Assembly (NCBI GenBank): GCA_012103535.1
Contig: WLWQ01000001.1
Location: 1,432,280-1,496,279, forward strand
Length of the DNA: 64,000 bases
From: Pseudomonadales bacterium
GTDB taxonomy: Bacteria > Pseudomonadota > Gammaproteobacteria > Pseudomonadales > Pseudohongiellaceae
Direction of reading: 5' to 3'
Within the stretch, counting starts at the first letter, position 1; every line of letters starts with the position of its first letter. The translations under genes were made by a program, and so were the position numbers. Shown here piece by piece: positions 44,182 through 52,947 of the stretch. The notes below the pieces were generated by a model, which was not told the origin of the DNA, made no database searches, and was given only the letters and a program-made list of their open reading frames with translations.

Positions 44182-45615
44182 TTAGTTAACGCGAATAATA
44201 CCCACACTTCCTTCGATATCGATTTCGGTTCCCCAAGCATCTGATAAGCGCTCAACTCTTTCGAGAATTTGTTGTGCAAGTTGTAAATCAGACATGCGGG
44301 GAATACCGAGTCGTGAATCGGGACCATCGATACCGAGCTCGGTTGGATAGAGCCTAACTTCTGTGAGTTCGCCATCTTCATAATGACTTATCGCAACCAA
44401 ACTCTCTAATGATTGGGTGGAACCACCGAAATTTCTCGCGAACTGCTGCATTCGCCTATTCGAATTTGCGTCTGTATTTCCAAGAGCAACTTCGAGTTCC
44501 CACTGCGCTTCTCTAAAGAATTCGCCTAAGCCATAGAAAATAGGCTTGCCGTTATAAATTTCTATTCCCCGTAGAGTTTGCACGCCAGTGCCAACGAAAG
44601 CATCTGCACCTGCATCGATCGCTCGACGAGCCAATTCCACGTAGAACGCGGGTGGTCGTGTGCTTAGATGCTGAGTTTCAACAATGGACTGACTCTGATG
44701 AATGTGCGCCGCTGCGATTACAAAATCCCCCAGTTGCTGTGCGTTTCGAATGTTTCTCAATACTCGATCGAGATCGTTCTCATTCATCTGGTAAACAACT
44801 GTACCTGGAATCTCGCCATCCTCTGCCACGCGAAAGTTTGGATTGTTTCTCCCGGAACTGGATGCTGGAAAGTTTATTCCAGTGCTGGGAGATGCGTTAG
44901 CTACTGATCGAGGATTATCATAATTGTCGCGGTATTCCAAAAAGCCTGCGCGCACTTGTTCCAGCGCATCAAACTGGTCCCGTGATACCAATATCGATTC
45001 GCTGTAGCGCAGCATGTTTAGCCCCGGCCTTCCTCCCAGATTACCGACTACTGGAGTCGCCGCTAGACGATTATGTTCAGGCCAGATCGGCGCATGGGTA
45101 CCTACTAGTGCTGCCCGACCTTTTGCTGTTTCGAAAAAGGCTGGGGCTGCAGCCTCCTGTAAATTCTTTCCCGAACCAGCATGGATAATCCCGGCTTCAT
45201 CTAAAAGTGAGTTAGTGGAATACATACCGGCAAACTCAGAATCCAATAAATGATTCTGGGCGCGGTTAACCATATCGAAGCCCATTAATTTAAGATCTGC
45301 AGCTACTTCATGGGTGCCCACGAAACCATTCATGGGACCTTCAAACTCACGCAAATTTGCCAGCTCCCCTTCCATATTGCCCAAGGCTAAATCTGCACTG
45401 CGAATTAAATCAAAAACTTCCTGCACTTCCGGATCGGCCAATTGCGATGCCGGCCTTCTTATCATTAAGTCGCCAACGCTGGCAAACGTGAAATCGCCAG
45501 ACATGGTCATCGCCCTATCTCTTTCGTTAAGAGGCGGCAAATTTGTTTGTGCTTGCAAACTCGAACTTACTAAAGCAAACGCGACTAAAAATAGATGTAA
45601 TGTTGCTACTCGCAT
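44182..45615 (-). CDS. Exported CapA-family metallophosphatase-like protein
   Basis: A 477-residue exported protein with a signal peptide (1-22, SSLQAQ). The mature chain has the PGA_cap/CapA fold, seen at FTFASVGDLMIRRP, LALGNMEGELA, MVNRAQNHLLDS, VGTHAPIW and DFVIAAAHIHQS. These correspond to the metal-binding blocks of a calcineurin-like phosphoesterase. In Bacillus CapA acts in poly-gamma-glutamate capsule export, but no capBC genes are here, so that role does not follow. It opens the operon that continues with the amidase and the membrane protein. GGA near AAAAACT precedes the ATG. Confidence 0.83.
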   Translation of the reverse strand: MRVATLHLFLVAFALVSSSLQAQTNLPPLNERDRAMTMSGDFTFASVGDLMIRRPASQLADPEVQEVFDLIRSADLALGNMEGELANLREFEGPMNGFVGTHEVAADLKLMGFDMVNRAQNHLLDSEFAGMYSTNSLLDEAGIIHAGSGKNLQEAAAPAFFETAKGRAALVGTHAPIWPEHNRLAATPVVGNLGGRPGLNMLRYSESILVSRDQFDALEQVRAGFLEYRDNYDNPRSVANASPSTGINFPASSSGRNNPNFRVAEDGEIPGTVVYQMNENDLDRVLRNIRNAQQLGDFVIAAAHIHQSQSIVETQHLSTRPPAFYVELARRAIDAGADAFVGTGVQTLRGIEIYNGKPIFYGLGEFFREAQWELEVALGNTDANSNRRMQQFARNFGGSTQSLESLVAISHYEDGELTEVRLYPTELGIDGPDSRLGIPRMSDLQLAQQILERVERLSDAWGTEIDIEGSVGIIRVN

Positions 45616-45983
45616 AGTTTTTCCAGAGTTTATTGGCTAGTTAACAGTCTGAGGGAGAGTAGAATTTATCAATGCGAGTAACGAGTCACTTAGAAATCCA
45701 CAAAGGGTGCGATGTTTCATGTCAAAACTCCTCTATCCAGAGTCCGTAAAGGTAGCTCCCCGGGCAGACCATGTCCATTATCTTTCGATAGAGGATCAAT
45801 TCGCTTTAACAAAGCGGTATTGTGCTTTATCTTGCCATTATACAAAGAATAAAAAATGGAGTGATTAAGAGAAATCACCGAGGCCATTCCGGCAACTAGT
45901 CTCGCTGCCACAACACCGGCATTAACCAAAATCATTGATCAAGTAAACGAATTGAATTTTTCAGAACTCGAGGAGATCCCAAA
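45616..45983. other. Intergenic region, 368 bases
   Basis: This gap separates the leftward CapA-like gene from the rightward disrupted serine hydrolase. A short plus-strand frame (45719-45868, 49 codons) and a minus-strand frame (45717-45935) are open, but neither has a convincing ribosome site, known motif or codon pattern. I see no hairpin with a T run and no mobile-element remnant. Confidence 0.4.
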
Positions 45984-47416
45984 ATGATACTTCGAAAACT
46001 AATTAGCTGTTCCTTACTGTCTGTTTGTTTAATCTCAGCTGGAGCCCTGGCTCAAGAAGTCGCTGAAGATCCAGAGGTTCAGGCTCAGATAAATCTCTTT
46101 TCAGCCTGGATGGATGGGCAATTAGAAATTCGAGGTTTGCCCGGTGTGGTGGTAGGTGTCATAGCAGACCAGGAATTAATCTGGGCCAAAGGTTTTGGTA
46201 AAGCCGACATCAGTGCCGATAGCCCAATGGAATTAGATACACGATTTCGCATGGCTTCCATAGCAAACTGTTTACGGCGACAGCAATTATGCAATTAAGG
46301 GAGCAAAATAAATTGCGCCTGGATGATCCTGTGACTGATTATTTGCCCTGGTTCGAATTCGAAGCAGTTGCCGAAGACGGTGCTCCGATCACCATCGAAC
46401 ATTTGTTAACCCATAGCTCAGGTTTACCAAGAGAAGCTGGCTCCCATTGGACCGATTTGGATTTTCCTACTGCAAGTGAAGTGCGAGAGTTGATGGCGGA
46501 AAGACGGGCACCATTCGCGCCAGAAGTTCGTTGGAAGTATTCAAATCTCGCCTACACCATTGCTGGATTACTTATCGAAGAAGTAAGCGGCATGTCCTGG
46601 GCGGACTATTTACAGGAAAACATTTTCGATCCGCTTGAAATGGATGCTTCGAGTGTAGATATGGACGACCCAAAGCTAGCAGTTGGTTATGGCATCAGGA
46701 TGCCCGATGGCTCAAGGTCTATTATGCCTTTTGTTGATGCGAGAGGAATGGCAGCTGCAACTGGCTTAACTTCGAATGTTGAAGACATGGCAAAATTTGT
46801 CTCGGCACAATTCAGAATAGGTGGTCGTGGTGATGACCGTCTGTTGAGCACAGCTTCATTGCGCGAAATGCATCGCGTTCGCATGTTAGAAACAACTTGG
46901 ACCAATGGACAGGGTATCGGATTCAGTGTACAGAGGCGTAACGGCAAACTCTACGTCGGCCATGGCGGCGGCTATCCTGGTTATACCACCAGCACCAGCA
47001 TTCAATTGGATTCAAAAGTTGGCGTCGTCGTTCTAACCAACACGAACGATTCGAATCCAGGGCAAATTGCCCGAGAATTATTGGATACCGTTGGCGAAGC
47101 TGTAGCTACAGCCACTGAACCAGAAAAAGAAACTATTGAATGGAATCCAGCATGGGAGCGATTTGCAGGACGATATCGTGGTCGCAATGGCGATACACAG
47201 GTATTAGTCATGAATGAAAAATTGGTAAGAATGAATCCCTGGTCTTCCAGCCTTAACGACCCACAAGAGCTTGCCCCGCTAGGAGATGATATGTTTCGTA
47301 TGGAAGCACCGACTGGCGGCGGGCCCGTTGGAGAAATAGTTCGATTTATTGAAGAAGACGGCCAGGTAGTTCGAATGATAACTGGAGATTCTTATGTTAC
47401 ACGGGTTCCTGATTAG
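45984..47416 (+). pseudogene. Serine hydrolase with frameshift at its catalytic Lys
   Basis: Two overlapping frames form one class C beta-lactamase-fold protein. The first (45984-46298) has a signal peptide and reaches RMASIA; the second frame is open by 46268 and continues LFTATAIMQLREQ through LLTHSSGLPRE, the Tyr-x-Asn site WKYSNLAYTI and the C-terminal YVGHGGGYPGY. Between the frames lie only two A bases (46266-46267) where three would encode the Lys of SxxK. So a single A is missing exactly in the catalytic lysine codon. With it restored the product is about 478 residues. Either the gene is dead or a base was lost in sequencing; read depth would tell. Confidence 0.85.
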
Positions 47417-47440
47417 TAACCCGACCCACTGGAGATTTGT

Positions 47441-47866
47441 ATGAAAAGAAACATTACTAGTTTATTAATCGTTGCCGTCGCATTTATCGCCGGCATGACA
47501 TTTCAATACCAACAAGACATTTATGCGCAGAGCCAAAAAGTGTATGAACTGCGAACTTATACAACTGCTCCTGGCAGGCTCCCTCCTTTATTGGATCGAT
47601 TTGGTGGTGGTGAGATCGATTTGTTTCATAAACATGGTATGACCAGTGTCGGTTATTGGGTTCCAGACGACGAAGAACTTTCACAGAACACCTTGGTGTA
47701 CATGGTAGCCCATGACGATCGTGCAGCCGCTGAGCAATCCTGGTCTAATTTTTCTGCTGATCCAGTTTGGACCGAGATGTGGAATAAGTCGCTAGAAGAT
47801 GGCCCTATTGTAACGGGCGTTGCGATTCAGTTTTTAGATCCGGCAACGTTTAGCCCATTACAATAA
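47441..47866 (+). CDS. Exported NIPSNAP-like protein
   Basis: A 141-residue protein with an N-terminal signal or anchor (residues 5-22) and a NIPSNAP domain (dimeric alpha+beta barrel): VYELRTYTTAPGRLPPLLDRF, then FHKHGMTSVGYWVPDDE and LVYMVAHDD. NIPSNAP domains are mostly cytoplasmic or mitochondrial; an exported version may bind a small ligand. GGAG precedes the ATG. It sits 24 bases after the broken serine hydrolase and would be co-transcribed with it. A perfect 16-bp hairpin lies 40 bases past the stop. Confidence 0.8.
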   Translation: MKRNITSLLIVAVAFIAGMTFQYQQDIYAQSQKVYELRTYTTAPGRLPPLLDRFGGGEIDLFHKHGMTSVGYWVPDDEELSQNTLVYMVAHDDRAAAEQSWSNFSADPVWTEMWNKSLEDGPIVTGVAIQFLDPATFSPLQ

Positions 47867-47905
47867 TTCTAAGAACCAAGCAATTTATTGAAGAATATTT
47901 TGTTC

Positions 47906-47945
47906 AAAGTAGGTCGGAGTAACAAGATCTACTCCGACCTACTTT
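47906..47945. terminator. Perfect 16-bp hairpin between convergent genes
   Basis: AAAGTAGGTCGGAGTA pairs with its exact complement across an 8-base loop. It lies between the NIPSNAP gene and the convergent lectin-like gene, so it can act as a two-way terminator even without a long T run. The GTAGGTCGG core also resembles intergenic REP-type palindromes of proteobacteria. Confidence 0.6.
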
Positions 47946-47956
47946 GCAGGTAACGA

Positions 47957-48619
47957 CTAGTCAGTGGCGAAACAATAAAATAATCCCGCCCCACCCGTAC
48001 TAATTAAATTCGCTTGAGTACAACCAGGAGTACCGTGAGAGGAATTCCAGGGTGAACCCGGTGTCGTGAATGAGTAGCGATCGGCATGTCCAACTCGTAC
48101 AGATCCCTCATCACTGCTTGTCCAATTGCCACAAGTTTGATCTTGACCAGCGGGAAATGCAGTGCCATCGATTTGCGTTCCGGTTACCACATCATGCTCG
48201 GTGAAATCAGGATCGCCATCGATACGAGAGGCGAACTGATTGCCGTTTTCATCTAGTGAAAATTCCCAATTCAAATTGGAATTATCGTAGTGCAGGCTTT
48301 CTACACTGGTGGCCATAACAAGCCCATTCGCATTCGCCCAGGGACCATCGCCAATACGATCACGGGCATTCACCGCGCCTGGACCTTGCGTGCTTAGGTA
48401 AGCGGCAAATGTACGAGACGAACCTGCTGCTGATGCCAAAGCATTGCAATGAGCATCGGCCCCGGCCAATCCACCTAGATCACCACCATTACCAAGACCG
48501 ACACTGGTTACGAAAAAGCCCATTTCAGGGGGCTCTTCATCCTGTTGCGCAAGAATCGTCAGGGTCGGAACTGCCAATACTCCGGCCGCCGCTATAGCTA
48601 GTAAGATTTTCTTAGTCAT
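47957..48619 (-). CDS. Secreted lectin-fold-like protein
   Basis: A 220-residue exported protein with signal peptide (KKILLAIAAAGVLAVP to LAQQ). The mature sequence has a strongly patterned fold seen in many environmental exoproteins: FFVTSVGLGNGGDLGGLAGADAHC in two phrases, NARDRIGDGPW, HDVVTGTQIDG, TCGNWTSSDEG, GHADRYS and GAGLFYCFA. This arrangement resembles the endostatin/collagen NC10-like C-type lectin superfamily. Cys pairs (DAHC, TCGN, PGCTQ, YCFA) fit disulfides outside the cell. No catalytic site is evident. It is alone on this strand. Confidence 0.75.
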   Translation of the reverse strand: MTKKILLAIAAAGVLAVPTLTILAQQDEEPPEMGFFVTSVGLGNGGDLGGLAGADAHCNALASAAGSSRTFAAYLSTQGPGAVNARDRIGDGPWANANGLVMATSVESLHYDNSNLNWEFSLDENGNQFASRIDGDPDFTEHDVVTGTQIDGTAFPAGQDQTCGNWTSSDEGSVRVGHADRYSFTTPGSPWNSSHGTPGCTQANLISTGGAGLFYCFATD

Positions 48620-48738
48620 TAGTCTATTCCTCCAGCTCTCTCTAATTGGAGCCTCTCAGAGACAGACCTTAGCGCTTATAAATTGAGCCGTAAATAGATT
48701 TAGCTCATGGGAAACGCAGCCATAGCTCAATTCATAGA

Positions 48739-49278
48739 TTATTGTTTCTGATTATTACGTTGCCTGGGGGCGATTGCTTTGTGAGCACGACGCAGAGCCC
48801 GGAGTTCCGCCCGGTATATATCCCGGTAGTAATCTAATGTAATTAGGGCCACTTCAGATGTTCGTTTCTTTTTCTCTGCTTGTATGATCAGTAATCCCTT
48901 CTCAAGATTTTCGACACATGCGGAAATTTTTTTGCGAGCACTCGCTCGAGGCAAGAAAAAAGATAACACCATGCCGGCGATGCGATCGGAATACACAGAT
49001 TCTTGCGAAGACAAAGCTTCTCCCACCAGATCATCGAATCTTTGTTGGCCTTTCTCCGTAATATCGAAAACGGTTTTTCCTGGACCGCGTTTTGCAGTTT
49101 CGGGTCGAGCAGTGACACTGCTTTCGGCTTCCAGGTCACGCAGTGACTTATAAATTGTAGAACTGCCGATCTGTGCCCACATGCGCATATTGGAGTGCTC
49201 GATGAACTGCTTCATCTCCAATCCGTAATTCCACCCTTGAGCTATTAAGCCCAGAACAATCATCTTCGGTTGCTGCAT
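48739..49278 (-). CDS. PadR-family transcription regulator
   Basis: A 179-residue regulator. The winged helix lies at residues 5-75: VLGLIAQGWNYGLEMKQFIEH in two phrases, then SSTIYKSLRDLEAE and RGPGKTVFDITEKG, the family's wing. The C-terminal half is a helical dimerisation region with a basic tail (RRAHKAIAPRQR). PadR proteins are usually repressors of stress or detoxification genes, and they often sit divergent from their target. Here the divergent gene encodes a DUF2306 membrane protein, and a 28-bp near-palindrome lies between the two. No effector can be guessed. Confidence 0.88.
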   Translation of the reverse strand: MQQPKMIVLGLIAQGWNYGLEMKQFIEHSNMRMWAQIGSSTIYKSLRDLEAESSVTARPETAKRGPGKTVFDITEKGQQRFDDLVGEALSSQESVYSDRIAGMVLSFFLPRASARKKISACVENLEKGLLIIQAEKKKRTSEVALITLDYYRDIYRAELRALRRAHKAIAPRQRNNQKQ

Positions 49279-49299
49279 TAAGGTTTATCTATGCTTTAG

Positions 49300-49327
49300 T
49301 TCTATGGTATATATGTCTATCATAGAA
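49300..49327. promoter_or_regulatory. 28-bp near-palindrome, likely PadR operator
   Basis: Perfect outer arms TTCTATG and CATAGAA with an AT-rich inner part in which most positions are also symmetric. It lies 22 bases before the padR-like ATG and 41 bases before the DUF2306 gene, the right place for mutual control. Confidence 0.55.
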
Positions 49328-49367
49328 TTAAATATCCACAATAGCTATCAATTTTGAGGAAAATCCT

Positions 49368-49904
49368 TTGATTAACAATTTAGTGTCTTTTCTTTCAAGC
49401 TGGGCTGACGACCCACTAGGGATGCTGCATTTCCTGCTTGCTTTGCTGGCACTGATAGTTGGCCCGGCAATTTTTCTCACTCGAAAAGGGACGCAAATAC
49501 ATCGATTTTCAGGCTACATCTATACCAGCAGCATGGTACTGCTCAACGTTTCAGCCTTATTCATGTATCAACTAACTGGCGGATTCAATTTGTTCCACTT
49601 TTTCGCAATTATGAGCCTTGCGACAATTGTTCCGGCGTTTTGGTCTATTCGTAAAGGGATTGTTACTGGAGAGAAGAAGTATTACTACCGGCATGCACAC
49701 TTTATGGCATGGTCATACTACGGATTAATGATGGCAGGAATTTCTGAAACAATCACAAGACAGTTCCCGCAAATATTGCCCGCTGCGGGCGACTGGTCTG
49801 CATTTCTGCTATTTCTTGCAGTGCTATTACCAGTCTCGGCGTACTTTACTTTTTCACTGGTAAACAGCACCGTTCCCCGTGTTTATGGGGAACATGTTTC
49901 CTGA
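49368..49904 (+). CDS. DUF2306-like membrane protein
   Basis: A 178-residue membrane protein with about five helices. The pattern HFLLALLALIVGPAIFL, then GTQIHRFSGYIYTSSM and YRHAHFMAWSYYGLM is that of DUF2306, whose conserved His residues on helix ends suggest haem or metal binding. Function unknown. The start codon is TTG or an early ATG-like codon; the frame opens at 49368. It is divergent from the PadR-family gene and very likely repressed by it. Confidence 0.78.
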   Translation: MINNLVSFLSSWADDPLGMLHFLLALLALIVGPAIFLTRKGTQIHRFSGYIYTSSMVLLNVSALFMYQLTGGFNLFHFFAIMSLATIVPAFWSIRKGIVTGEKKYYYRHAHFMAWSYYGLMMAGISETITRQFPQILPAAGDWSAFLLFLAVLLPVSAYFTFSLVNSTVPRVYGEHVS

Positions 49905-49911
49905 ATTTTGC

Positions 49912-50439
49912 TTAGTTTTGTCTGACACAGCGTGGATCGCTACTTTGCACGCCCCGAATCTGTTCCAGAGTAAAAGGCAATGGCGCACAGCCGTGATCGG
50001 CACTGCACACTAAATCCCACTCCGGTCGAGCGAGCTGATGGCAACCAAAACAAGATCCAGCCTGATTAACCACTTCTACTCCGCCCCGCGCTGCTATGCT
50101 TGTTCCTTCTTCGGACACATCGAGCAAAAAGAATTCCCAATCGTTGGTTGCTGGATTCCAACCGTCTTCATGTTTAACCATCGCTTCGATCGGAATCAGT
50201 GTTACTAACGAACCTGGAGGATAAGTACCACCGGATTCGGAATTTGCTACATCCAAAGTTGCATCCAGATTTCCCAAAATATTATCGACAAAAAATCTAC
50301 CGCTGGCGGCAATCTCGGCAAGGCATTTAAAAGTGTCATCGGTTACGTTGAGCTGTTTACTGTCGTCTGCTGAATGGCTCTGACTTATTATCAGCGAAGA
50401 AAGCAAAAGCATGACAAAAACTTTAAGGCGAGATTTCAT
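49912..50439 (-). CDS. Exported cytochrome P460-like c-type haem protein
   Basis: A 175-residue exported protein (signal to residue 23). It has one CxxCH haem-binding site (CFGCH, Cys130, Cys133, His134) and the P460-type surroundings YPPGSLVTLIPIEAMVKH and DWEFFLLDVSEEG, with two extra Cys in the tail. Cytochrome P460 enzymes oxidise hydroxylamine, but many members lack the cross-linking Lys; I see a Lys in MVKHEDGW in about the right place but cannot be sure it is the cross-linking one. A redox or ligand-sensing role is a fair guess. It is divergent from the sulfatase gene. Confidence 0.7.
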   Translation of the reverse strand: MKSRLKVFVMLLLSSLIISQSHSADDSKQLNVTDDTFKCLAEIAASGRFFVDNILGNLDATLDVANSESGGTYPPGSLVTLIPIEAMVKHEDGWNPATNDWEFFLLDVSEEGTSIAARGGVEVVNQAGSCFGCHQLARPEWDLVCSADHGCAPLPFTLEQIRGVQSSDPRCVRQN

Positions 50440-50509
50440 TTATTAACTCCTTTAATAATTAGAAATAATTTATGCCCGAATATGTTTAAAATAGCTTACA
50501 AACGAATTA

Positions 50510-50523
50510 CAGACTAAAGTCTG
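50510..50523. promoter_or_regulatory. Short palindrome before sulfatase operon
   Basis: CAGACT, AA, AGTCTG: a perfect 6+2+6 palindrome 32 bases before the sulfatase ATG and 70 bases before the P460-like start. It is a candidate operator; chance cannot be excluded. Confidence 0.3.
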
Positions 50524-50555
50524 CACAAACGTATCAGCTAATGTTAGGAATTGAA

Positions 50556-52262
50556 ATGAAGTTAAGGCAAGTAATATCTGTAGTTTTGCTAATTGTGCTC
50601 GGCACAGTAGCACCAAATCTAGTTTTCGCCCAACAATCTGTCAGTGGTGACATGAAACGACCAAACATTGTTCTCGTGCTTGCCGACGATCTGGGCTTTA
50701 CTGACATCTCGCCTTTCGGCAGTGAAATTAACACTCCCAACATCGCTAAACTAGCCGAGGAAGGTCTTTCCTTTACCAATTATCACACCGCAGGCAGTTG
50801 CGCTCCGGCTCGAGCGATGTTGTTAACCGGCGTCGATAGCCATAGAAATGGCGTGCCTAATATTCCCGAAGCGCTACCGCCTGAATTGACCGTCTATGAA
50901 AATTACCAGGGTGTTCTAAGCCAAAATGCGGTAACGCTAGCAAGCATGTTACAGGCTAATGGCTACCATACGTACATGACTGGTAAATGGCATTTAGGCC
51001 ATACGCCAGAACTACTTCCTTCTGCCAGAGGATTCGATCGCACAATTGCCATGGCCGATACTGGCGCCGACAACTGGGAACAACGTGCCTATTTACCTAT
51101 TTACGAACAGGCCAATTGGTATGCAGACGGCGCTCAGCATAATCTTCCTGACGATTTTTATTCTTCTGAATACTTTATCGATAAGACAATTGAGTTTATT
51201 GCTTCAAACGAAGACGATGACGAACCGTTTTTTGCCTATATTCCATTTCAGGCTGTGCATATGCCAGTTCAGGCTCCACGGGAGTTTTCTGATAAATACG
51301 CTGGAGTCTATGACGCAGGCTGGACCGTAATGCGCGAACGTCGAAGAGCTGCCGCAATTGAGGCTGGCGTGGTTCCAGCCGAATCCGAAGCCATAGTTAC
51401 GCCTGGCACCCTGGAATGGGAAAGCCTGTCAGAAGAACAGCAACGGCATCATGCCCGGCGCATGGAAGTGTATGCAGGCATGGTAGATGCAATGGACATG
51501 CATATTGGTAGATTAATGAGCTACCTGGTAAGTATTGATGAGTATGACAATACGATTTTCATTTTTACCTCAGACAACGGCGCCGAAGGTTCTAACCTGA
51601 TTAACCCACAGGGTGGTTCACCACTCAATAATTGGTTCGAGGTGGTAGGCTATAACTCTGATTACGAAACCTTGGGTGAACGCGGATCGTTCAATGCCAT
51701 TGGGCCAAGTAACGCAACCATAGCGGCATCTCCTCTGACCTACTATAAATTCCACGCAAGCGAGGGTGGGCTGCGCGTTCCTCTGGTTATATCAGGGCCA
51801 GGCATTACGCGGCAAGATGAATTCACCGATGAGTTTGTCTTTGTTACTGACTTAACTCCGACAATACTGGGACTCGTCGAACTAGATGATCACGGAGGCA
51901 ATTGGAATCAATCAACAGTAGAACCAATTGTTGGGTCTGACTTTTCGAATTTTCTGACTAACAACTCGCAACAAATTCACAACGCTAATGAACCAATTGG
52001 CTATGAACTCGGCGGAAACAGCGCATTGTTTAAAGGCGACTATAAACTGGTGATCAACAAAATTAGCCAGAATGAAACGGACTGGCATTTATTCAACATC
52101 AAGATTGATCCAGGTGAAACTAATGACCTTGCGAATGACAGACCGGAGTTATTATCCGAAATGATGGCGGATTATGAAGATTATGTTGAAGCCAATAATG
52201 TTCGAGACATGCCGGATAACTACAACCGAGTAGGAATAATCTTTCGGAATGGCTTTAACTAA
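50556..52262 (+). CDS. Exported arylsulfatase (formylglycine type)
   Basis: A 568-residue exported sulfatase. I prefer the ATG at 50556 because TAGGA precedes it; another at 50541 adds five residues. The signal peptide ends VFAQ. The metal-binding start RPNIVLVLADDLGFTD and the formylglycine motif CAPAR (Cys82) are intact, so an anaerobic- or FGE-type maturase must exist elsewhere. TGKWHLGH and FTSDNGAE supply other conserved active-site residues. It hydrolyses sulfate esters in the periplasm or outside; the family includes choline, aryl and polysaccharide sulfatases. A small membrane protein gene follows after 14 bases. Confidence 0.92.
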   Translation: MKLRQVISVVLLIVLGTVAPNLVFAQQSVSGDMKRPNIVLVLADDLGFTDISPFGSEINTPNIAKLAEEGLSFTNYHTAGSCAPARAMLLTGVDSHRNGVPNIPEALPPELTVYENYQGVLSQNAVTLASMLQANGYHTYMTGKWHLGHTPELLPSARGFDRTIAMADTGADNWEQRAYLPIYEQANWYADGAQHNLPDDFYSSEYFIDKTIEFIASNEDDDEPFFAYIPFQAVHMPVQAPREFSDKYAGVYDAGWTVMRERRRAAAIEAGVVPAESEAIVTPGTLEWESLSEEQQRHHARRMEVYAGMVDAMDMHIGRLMSYLVSIDEYDNTIFIFTSDNGAEGSNLINPQGGSPLNNWFEVVGYNSDYETLGERGSFNAIGPSNATIAASPLTYYKFHASEGGLRVPLVISGPGITRQDEFTDEFVFVTDLTPTILGLVELDDHGGNWNQSTVEPIVGSDFSNFLTNNSQQIHNANEPIGYELGGNSALFKGDYKLVINKISQNETDWHLFNIKIDPGETNDLANDRPELLSEMMADYEDYVEANNVRDMPDNYNRVGIIFRNGFN

Positions 52263-52276
52263 GAGTTAATTTAGAA

Positions 52277-52738
52277 ATGCTAAGAAAGATTTTTCCATCA
52301 ACAGTAGACAACAATTACTCCGGCAATCGAATTGCTCTCTACTTTTTCTATGTAATTACGGTCATCACAATTGGCAGAAGTTGCATTCATATTTTTGCCG
52401 CCGATGGTGGCGCCCAATCTATCGCAACCATACCTTTGGATAGCTTTACTCAAGGCGGCGCTGAGGCAGTAATCTTTATATTTGCTCAGTGGGGAATTGC
52501 GCAGCTGATGGTGGGATTTATGTATTTGCTAGTTGCTGTGCGTTACAGAAGTCTTGTGCCGTTACTGTATCTGTTCATTTTCTTCGAGTGGTCATCTCGG
52601 ATTGCTTTGGCTTTATATAAATCAATTGAGACTTCCGGAGTCGCACCCGCGGCAATGGCCCAACTCATACTTGTCATAATCGTGCCTGTTATGTTTTTCC
52701 TGTCGATTAATCACCCAAAAGAACAAGGGCCGGTTTAA
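52277..52738 (+). CDS. Four-helix membrane protein after sulfatase gene
   Basis: A 153-residue membrane protein with four hydrophobic segments (IALYFFYVITVITIG; VIFIFAQWGIAQLMVGFMYLLVAV; LVPLLYLFIFFEWSSRIAL; MAQLILVIIVPVMFF). It has no recognised family, though similar small proteins follow other sulfatase or transport genes. It is in an operon with the arylsulfatase and ends in a strong terminator. Confidence 0.65.
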   Translation: MLRKIFPSTVDNNYSGNRIALYFFYVITVITIGRSCIHIFAADGGAQSIATIPLDSFTQGGAEAVIFIFAQWGIAQLMVGFMYLLVAVRYRSLVPLLYLFIFFEWSSRIALALYKSIETSGVAPAAMAQLILVIIVPVMFFLSINHPKEQGPV

Positions 52739-52759
52739 TTAAAACCAGCCCCTGTTTTT
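52727..52759 (+). terminator. Rho-independent terminator after sulfatase operon
   Basis: GGGCCGGTTT pairs with AAACCAGCCC across a five-base loop (one mismatched pair), followed after a few bases by TTTTT. It overlaps the stop of the membrane protein gene and ends next to the convergent small gene, so it may serve both strands. Confidence 0.8.
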
Positions 52760-52889
52760 AGCTTACATACCAGGCAAGAATTACCGGTACGCTCAACCAG
52801 ATTAGTCCTTTCACGGTAAAAAAGATAAATCCAGCCAGACCAATCTTGGTCCATAGTCTTTGTGAATAAGTTTCTGTATTTGTTGTCAT
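52758..52889 (-). CDS. 43-residue single-helix membrane protein
   Basis: A very short protein from the ATG at 52889, preceded by AAAGGAAAC. An upstream frame to 52946 is open but has no ribosome site. One membrane helix (IGLAGFIFFTVKGLIWLSVPVILAW in part) follows a polar start. It lies 58 bases downstream of the mddA-like gene on the same strand and is probably in that operon. No family is recognised. Confidence 0.6.
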   Translation of the reverse strand: MTTNTETYSQRLWTKIGLAGFIFFTVKGLIWLSVPVILAWYVS

Positions 52890-52947
52890 GGTTGTTTCCT
52901 TTAAATAGATCCCCGCCAAGGACGGGGACCTATAATTAGTGCGCAAT

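Noticed and set aside
45717..45935. 72-codon minus-strand frame in the 368-base gap
   Set aside because: No ribosome site and no recognisable motif; codons look unselected.
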